A stretch of 64,000 nt of DNA, from positions 1 through 64,000 of the forward strand of contig NZ_JAIMJB010000003.1 in the NCBI RefSeq assembly GCF_021295345.1, read 5' to 3'. This DNA comes from Motilimonas eburnea. Lineage in GTDB: Bacteria > Pseudomonadota > Gammaproteobacteria > Enterobacterales > CBDFNC01. The translations under genes and the position numbers were made by a program. This document shows, piece by piece, positions 59,249-64,000 of the stretch. Position 1 is the first letter of the stretch; every line of letters starts with the position of its first letter. The notes beneath the pieces were generated by a model that had not been told where the DNA came from, searched no databases, and was given only the letters and a program-made list of their open reading frames with translations.

Positions 59249-59917
59249 CTACTGCTCTTGATCTAGGCTAATCAGCATTTTTTCAAAGATCTGCTCCACA
59301 TTATGGCTAACACTGTTATCCAGTTTGATGCCAATTGACCATAGTCCTGACTCTTCCTTCTGGTTACAGACCACACCTAACAATTTAAATAATTCACTTT
59401 TGTTAGCATTCTCAACCATGATGGTCATTTGTTGACCTTTGAACGCACTATTTTGCACTGGGTCCACCAAACGAACACGACAACCATGGGGAGAAATATC
59501 AATCACCTGACCCGATAACATTTGGGTTCCATAGCGTACCTTGGCGGCTAATTGGGTCGGCAATCGCCGCTCAGCTCGCAAGGGCTGACGTTGTACTCCC
59601 TTAGGGTAAGTGATGACTAACATCTTAGTTGGCCTAGATACCGTGGTCACCACCTGACATTTAAATGCCATTACCGAGCCGAGTTGATCCTCTACAAGCA
59701 CCCTAATGATGATGTCATAGCCCTCTCGTAATAGATCATATTTATCACCCCAGCGTTTGGGATCGGGGTATTGCAGCAACAAGAAGTCGTCGGCTTGATA
59801 GCCGATTAAAGCTAACTTCATTTTTGATCTAACCCCGGCTGGCGTAATGGCCTCCACATGTAACATCATTCCTGGGCGTAAAAAATTAAGTTGGTCAGTG
59901 ACTGTCATGCCAAGCAT
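59249..59917 (-). CDS. PilZ-domain c-di-GMP receptor (YcgR-like)
   Basis: A 222-residue protein. An N-terminal flagellar-brake-type beta domain (about 1-110) is followed by a PilZ domain (about 110-215). The c-di-GMP-binding RxxxR is in PLRAERRLPT near 117 and the D/NxSxxG motif is DISPHGCRV near 146-153. Both motif parts are intact, so binding is expected. Possible control of flagella or surface behaviour is inferred from the YcgR resemblance. Confidence 0.87.
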   Translation of the reverse strand: MLGMTVTDQLNFLRPGMMLHVEAITPAGVRSKMKLALIGYQADDFLLLQYPDPKRWGDKYDLLREGYDIIIRVLVEDQLGSVMAFKCQVVTTVSRPTKMLVITYPKGVQRQPLRAERRLPTQLAAKVRYGTQMLSGQVIDISPHGCRVRLVDPVQNSAFKGQQMTIMVENANKSELFKLLGVVCNQKEESGLWSIGIKLDNSVSHNVEQIFEKMLISLDQEQ

Positions 59918-59930
59918 CCATTTCGGCGAA

Positions 59931-60437
59931 TTAAAATTGATCTAACAAAGTGCGTGAGTAGGCGTTAACGTCAAGATGCAGCCCTTGCGTTGCTGCTTGA
60001 TTTTCAAGCCTGTCCATTAAAGGGCGTAACTCATCAAGCGTGATGGTGTTATCATCCAGCTGCCAAAGTTGACGCGACCCTTGATAGGAAAAGTGTAACA
60101 CCTGCATTGCCGTTTCGTCCCCTTGCTGCGCAGCTTGCTCAATGTTGCGGATCTTACGATTGATAAGGTTAAGCTCGTGTTTAAGATCCCACACATACAT
60201 AACTTCCCGCATATATGGGTGAGCACGATAGTAACGCAATAACTGCAATACGAGTCCGCCACCTAATACCACCCCCGCCAAATTTAAAACAAAATTTGAC
60301 CCCGCCTCATCCCCAAAAAAATGGATCAAAGTTGTGGAGATACTTAAGGCTACCACCGTCAGCAGCGCAATAGCGGCCACTATCACACGATTAAGGCGTT
60401 GACGGTATTGCTGCTTATTTATCTCTCTTAACATCAT
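59931..60437 (-). CDS. DUF3087 family membrane protein
   Basis: About 168 residues with two membrane segments (about 15-40 and 48-65) and a cytoplasmic helical C-terminus. The family assignment is from memory of DUF3087; function is unknown. AAGGAG lies 5 bp before the ATG at 60437, so I use this rather than the in-frame GTG two codons earlier. It lies just upstream of the PilZ gene, with 13 bp between them, so the pair may be cotranscribed. Confidence 0.75.
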   Translation of the reverse strand: MMLREINKQQYRQRLNRVIVAAIALLTVVALSISTTLIHFFGDEAGSNFVLNLAGVVLGGGLVLQLLRYYRAHPYMREVMYVWDLKHELNLINRKIRNIEQAAQQGDETAMQVLHFSYQGSRQLWQLDDNTITLDELRPLMDRLENQAATQGLHLDVNAYSRTLLDQF

Positions 60438-60589
60438 GAGCACTCCTTAAGCTTGGTATTCACATTCATTATCGCGCGGCGGCTACTATACAACAAGCTA
60501 AGCAATAGCCGTAAACATGCGTGAGCTTTGCGCATTCAAGAAGGAAAAGGTATCCTAGCGCCATTTTCAATCTAGGCTAGAAAACTCCT

Positions 60590-61246
60590 ATGGCAATGCT
60601 CGAGTATCACCCCCCAACGGATCCTTGGTTAGATATTATTTACCAAGATCGGGACATTATCGTCGTCAATAAACCCAGCGGTTTGTTGTCTGTGCCGGGG
60701 CGGGATCCTAAGCACAGTGATAGCACTTGGCGCCGGGTGCAAGAGCAGTTTCCTGATGCCCAAATTGTTCACCGCCTCGATATGGCGACGTCAGGCGTGA
60801 TCGTTCTCGCTATGCATAAAGATGCCGAACGAAATCTAAAAAAACAATTTATGAATCGCGAAACAGAAAAAGTTTACTACGCCAGAGTATGGGGACACTT
60901 AGCCGAAAAATCGGGATTAGTTGATTTGCCATTGATTTGTGATTGGCCTAACCGACCCAAGCAGATAGTGTGTTATGAAAATGGTAAAGCATCACAAACC
61001 TATTACGATGTGCAAAGCGAAGATGAGCAAACCAGTCTGGTCAAACTGACTCCCATCACGGGGCGCACCCACCAGCTGAGAGTGCATATGCAAGCCATCG
61101 GTCATCCGATTTTAGGTGACTATTTCTACGCCACCCCCGAAGCACAAGCGCTGTCTTCACGCTTATTGCTTCATGCGACTTGGCTCAAAATAAAACACCC
61201 TCGAACCCATCAAGCCATGGAATTTTCTTGCCCTCATGGCTTTTAG
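60590..61246 (+). CDS. rluA: rRNA/tRNA pseudouridine synthase RluA
   Basis: Makes pseudouridine at 23S position 746 and tRNA position 32 in E. coli. The 218-residue protein has the catalytic HRLDMATSG near residue 62-70 with Asp as the nucleophile, and the GRTHQLRVHMQAIGHPILGD block near 155. The compact form without an S4 domain fits RluA rather than RluC/D. Single gene. Confidence 0.92.
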   Translation: MAMLEYHPPTDPWLDIIYQDRDIIVVNKPSGLLSVPGRDPKHSDSTWRRVQEQFPDAQIVHRLDMATSGVIVLAMHKDAERNLKKQFMNRETEKVYYARVWGHLAEKSGLVDLPLICDWPNRPKQIVCYENGKASQTYYDVQSEDEQTSLVKLTPITGRTHQLRVHMQAIGHPILGDYFYATPEAQALSSRLLLHATWLKIKHPRTHQAMEFSCPHGF

Positions 61247-61268
61247 CAGCATGCGGGCTTAGCGCCAC

Positions 61269-61646
61269 TTAATCAGGAAATTCGGGACGAAAGAACTTAT
61301 CTCTGCCGCGTTGCCAATGTAACTTAAAGCGGCCTTGATCCTTGTCGTCACAGACACCGAAATAAGGTCGACCTCGACGGCCTAACTCGTAAGGATCTTG
61401 TTCGGTGCAATAGCTATTTACGCCTTGTTGGTAAGCCTCTAGGTATTGATCGTAATCCGTCACCACAACCTGATATTGATTGGCTAATTGGACCAATTCA
61501 TCTGCCGTTTTTAAGGGCTTTCCTTGTCTACCATCACGCTCGCCAAGAGAGTGCCATTGTGCTTGCTCAACCATCGACTGCTGCGTTGGGATCTGAGCGC
61601 ACCCGACCAACGCAGTCAACCCTATCCCGACCAATATCATCCTCAT
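61269..61646 (-). CDS. DUF2799-like lipoprotein
   Basis: A lipoprotein of about 125 residues. The signal peptide MRMILVGIGLTALVGC ends in a lipobox (LVGC) with the lipidated Cys near residue 16. The body fits DUF2799 as I recall, including YCTEQDPYELGRRGRPY. The ATG at 61646 is used because GAGGAG lies 6 bp upstream; another ATG at 61649 is one codon earlier. It would be anchored in a membrane facing the periplasm. Confidence 0.75.
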   Translation of the reverse strand: MRMILVGIGLTALVGCAQIPTQQSMVEQAQWHSLGERDGRQGKPLKTADELVQLANQYQVVVTDYDQYLEAYQQGVNSYCTEQDPYELGRRGRPYFGVCDDKDQGRFKLHWQRGRDKFFRPEFPD

Positions 61647-61832
61647 CATTATCTCCTCTTTTGCTGCCATCGGTACTCAAGCACTTCTGAAAGCAGGTAC
61701 TTTGAAATCTATCCTAGCAATTAAAGCTCAACCTCAGCTGAACCAAAGTGGATCCACGCACCACTTTTGTTTTAGCCGCAATAATGGGATATTGGGTATA
61801 ATAAAACGACTTTTAAACAGCAGGAGCAAATC

Positions 61833-62651
61833 GTGCTTTCCCTTCACACATTTAATCCATTGTTTTTATTAAATAAATACAGAACAGCCTGGTTGCTCGC
61901 CATGCTCTTCGTTCCTTTTATGGTCAAAGCTGATTTAGCCTTACTCACTTCCCATGAGCCCCCAATGAACTTTGAACGTCACGGTAAAGTCGAAGGGGTG
62001 ATCACAGACTACGTCAGATTACTGGCGAGTCATACTCAACACCAACAAGAAATCGAAATCGCGCCTTGGGCTCGCGTGCTTGAGGTGGGTTTACAGCGGC
62101 CCAACACGCTGATCTTTAGTGCTGAGCGAAACCCTCAACGTGAGCGCAGTTTTCATTGGATAGGACCTGTGATGGCAAAGCATTGGTATTTTATTGTTCA
62201 CCAAGACACCGATACTTCTTTTCATCAACTTGAGCATTTCAAACAACTAGAAGACATAGGGGTACTGCGTGCGGATAACCGCGAGACTTGGTTAAAGTCA
62301 CAAGGGTTCAATAACTTATACCCACTCAATACGTTGGAGCAGGCCTATAAAATGCTGTTAGCCAAACGCCTTGATGCGGTTTTAACGGGTGATATTGAAC
62401 ATGCCTATATGCTTGCACAGCAGCCTGAATTTAAACGCTTAGTTAAAGTCCACTACGTCAACACCGCATACAGCTATTTAGCCATTTCAAAAAACACCGC
62501 CCCCAGTGTTGCAAAACAATGGCAAGATGCCTTTAACCACTTCAAAGGCAGCCCTGAACTCATCAAGATACAGCAAAAGTGGCAACACAAGCTGACCAGA
62601 GACCTCACTTTGCATGAAGGCATGTTCGAATTAAGCAAACCTAAGGATTAG
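61833..62651 (+). CDS. Periplasmic solute-binding protein (SBP_bac_3-like), orphan
   Basis: A 272-residue protein with a signal peptide (about 1-33, ending VKADLALL) and a type-II binding fold of the amino-acid ABC transporter type. The typical N-terminal block (TSHEPPMNFERHGKVEGVITDYVRLLA) is present. GTG start at 61833 with AGGAG 6 bp upstream. No permease or ATPase gene is nearby, so the binding protein may serve a distant transporter or sensor. Confidence 0.78.
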   Translation: MLSLHTFNPLFLLNKYRTAWLLAMLFVPFMVKADLALLTSHEPPMNFERHGKVEGVITDYVRLLASHTQHQQEIEIAPWARVLEVGLQRPNTLIFSAERNPQRERSFHWIGPVMAKHWYFIVHQDTDTSFHQLEHFKQLEDIGVLRADNRETWLKSQGFNNLYPLNTLEQAYKMLLAKRLDAVLTGDIEHAYMLAQQPEFKRLVKVHYVNTAYSYLAISKNTAPSVAKQWQDAFNHFKGSPELIKIQQKWQHKLTRDLTLHEGMFELSKPKD

Positions 62652-62730
62652 CGTTTGTGACGCTACTTTCGTGATACCTGAAAGCCCATAAAGTGAGCTC
62701 TTATATAGCTATTTTGTGGATATAACGAAT

Positions 62731-62760
62731 AAAAAAACCAGCTAGATAGCTGGCTTTTTT
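62731..62760. terminator. Bidirectional terminator
   Basis: AAAAAACCAGCTA-GA-TAGCTGGCTTTTTT is a long hairpin with A/T runs between the binding-protein gene and the small gene at 62766. Confidence 0.9.
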
Positions 62761-62765
62761 ATTAA

Positions 62766-62933
62766 CTAAAAACTTTGGTCGTCACCCTCTGCATATTTCT
62801 TTTGACGCCGCTTTTCACGCACAAGATTCGCTTGAATTTTTTCTTTCTTCTTGCGCTTGTGATCAGCCACATCATGGTAGTCAGGCTCTTCGTAGTCGTC
62901 ATCATAATCATCGTTGATGAATGTCTTACCCAT
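62766..62933 (-). CDS. Small acidic/basic two-part protein
   Basis: A 55-residue protein starting MGKTFINDDYDDDYEEPDYHD. Its N-terminal half is strongly acidic with Tyr and its C-terminal half is strongly basic with Lys and Arg, so it is highly charged and probably disordered or nucleic-acid binding. The ATG at 62933 has GGAG 10 bp upstream; a longer in-frame start exists at 62966. Function unknown. Confidence 0.65.
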   Translation of the reverse strand: MGKTFINDDYDDDYEEPDYHDVADHKRKKKEKIQANLVREKRRQKKYAEGDDQSF

Positions 62934-63133
62934 AGCTTTAAAGCTCCAATGTTGATTACATTGCAATAAATAGCCTTAGCAGAGCACGAAATAAAGTGAA
63001 AGTTTTTCATCTTCATGAAAAATTTTTTTGCAGATAATTTAAACAATTGCCGCAATCATACCAAGGGGATATTTATTGTTAACGCGACAACAATACCCCC
63101 TCACTATGACAACTTGATGGCAGCGTCTTGCTG

Positions 63134-64000
63134 TCAATCTTGGGTCCATTGTTGCACCTGATTAGCATCAAACTCGTACTCTTTGTTAAGCCAACCCAAC
63201 ACCTCTTGCGCCATAGGATGATCAAATTGACCATATCGCGCTTTTAGCCTTTCCACTTCCTCAACGCTTAATAACTTAAAACCTCTATCAGCAAAGTCAG
63301 CAACATCTTGCGCTAGTTGCGCCGCTAACTCCCTCGGCACTAAATCCGTTAACGCTTGATGTAAAGCATGTTCAGGATCGTATTGCTCACCTTGTTGATA
63401 CACCATAGGCAAGGTAGACAAAGAAATTTTTGACAGTTGGGCCTGGTTCATCGGGTTAACAAAGTGGCCCCGCGTTAAGCTAGGCATGCTAGCCAACCTG
63501 TCCTTAAAGGCACGCAAAAATAAATAATGCCAATTTTTCATATCATTCACTGGGTAGTTATCCCATATCACCGGCTTGCGGCCTAACTGACTGGCAACGC
63601 GCTGTAAATGCTCTGGAGGGTAAGCGACCGACCACACACTTGGCCCGGTCCAAAACACGTCGAATTTGTTATCTAATCGGTCACCCAATAGCTCTAAATA
63701 TCCTTCCGGCTTTGCACCAAAAATACGTTCTAAAACAGGATCATCTGAATAATAAGTCGGGCACATAATGATTTCTTTTGCCTGACTGTGCTGAGCAATG
63801 AAATCACAAATTTCGGCTTGATTCACCGCCAGTTCTGGCACATCACCACGCATATCATCAAATAAGATACATAAAATATCTGCACCTATGGCGTTGATTT
63901 CTGACATCTTCTTAACCAAGGCCTGCCGGGTGTGACTATTCCAGTGTTGGTAAACTTCGTAAGGGCTTAAAGCGATTCCAAACTTTAACCCTGCCTGCTG
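63134..64000 (-). CDS. GH84-like beta-N-acetylglucosaminidase domain protein (5' end outside window)
   Basis: Partial gene, read leftward from the window edge; the frame is open to position 64000 (LKFGIALSPYEVYQHW upstream of the first listed Met). The segment LCILFDDMRGD carries the paired Asp of the GH84 catalytic site. KPVIWDNYPVNDM and WTGPSVWS are further family blocks. GH84 enzymes remove GlcNAc from glycans or O-GlcNAc proteins. Only the last 288 residues are here. Confidence 0.8.
   Translation of the reverse strand, partial: QQAGLKFGIALSPYEVYQHWNSHTRQALVKKMSEINAIGADILCILFDDMRGDVPELAVNQAEICDFIAQHSQAKEIIMCPTYYSDDPVLERIFGAKPEGYLELLGDRLDNKFDVFWTGPSVWSVAYPPEHLQRVASQLGRKPVIWDNYPVNDMKNWHYLFLRAFKDRLASMPSLTRGHFVNPMNQAQLSKISLSTLPMVYQQGEQYDPEHALHQALTDLVPRELAAQLAQDVADFADRGFKLLSVEEVERLKARYGQFDHPMAQEVLGWLNKEYEFDANQVQQWTQD

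Overview
The window looks like a chromosomal segment of a gammaproteobacterium, most likely Shewanellaceae or a close Alteromonadales relative. This rests on the gene content and order (lptD-surA-pdxA-rsmA-apaG-apaH-folA; hfq-hflX-hflK-hflC; miaA-mutL-amiB-tsaE; orn/rsgA-psd-mscM; frdABCD near epmA; efp/epmB) and on moderate GC content. It is almost all core genome. No prophage, complete insertion sequence, CRISPR array or secondary-metabolite cluster was seen.

Layout. 1-740: the 5' end of a leftward rRNA operon with its leader (boxA) and promoter. 743-5700: rapA, a DUF3530 secreted protein and a 2-hydroxyacid dehydrogenase. 5.7-13.4 kb: djlA, then the outer-membrane/RNA-modification operon lptD-surA-pdxA-rsmA-apaG-apaH. 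13.4-20 kb: leftward folA, yjjB-yjjP, obgE, rpmA-rplU and purA, with ispB rightward. 20-28.6 kb: leftward tsaE-amiB-mutL-miaA-hfq-hflX-hflK-hflC. 28.6-31.1 kb: a MITE-like repeat, queG and a polyphosphate-glucokinase-like ROK kinase. 31.2-32.2 kb: four tRNA-Gly(GCC) genes interleaved with six 40-nt tRNA 5'-half remnants at a strict 76/120-bp spacing, behind one strong promoter. 32.2-40.6 kb: orn, rsgA, psd, an EamA transporter, a large MscM/KefA-like channel and a DASS symporter. 40.8-52 kb is the most accessory part: an unusual CRP-like-domain histidine kinase with a receiver-only partner, a eukaryotic-type S-adenosylmethionine decarboxylase, two diguanylate cyclases (one translationally coupled to an orphan ABC-type binding protein), epmA, a His-rich protein and a J-domain-like protein. 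52.1-55.6 kb: frdABCD behind an FNR-type site. 55.7-64 kb: a GAF protein, efp, epmB, a second copy of the MITE-like repeat, a PilZ protein, rluA, small lipoprotein and hypothetical genes, a periplasmic binding protein, and a GH84-like gene cut by the window edge.

How the genes fit together. EpmA, EpmB and EF-P supply the beta-lysylation pathway for EF-P Lys34, all within about 11 kb. Two GGDEF proteins and a PilZ protein point to c-di-GMP signalling tied to periplasmic sensing and motility or surface life. Membrane-bound fumarate reductase with an upstream FNR-like palindrome indicates anaerobic fumarate respiration.

The least ordinary signals are the regular tRNA/pseudo-tRNA array, the pair of 262-bp TIR elements flanked by TA, the eukaryotic-type AdoMetDC, the histidine-kinase pair, and the binding-protein/GGDEF pair. 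I did not find a large new multi-gene system. All assignments are from reading the sequence; no database search was run.
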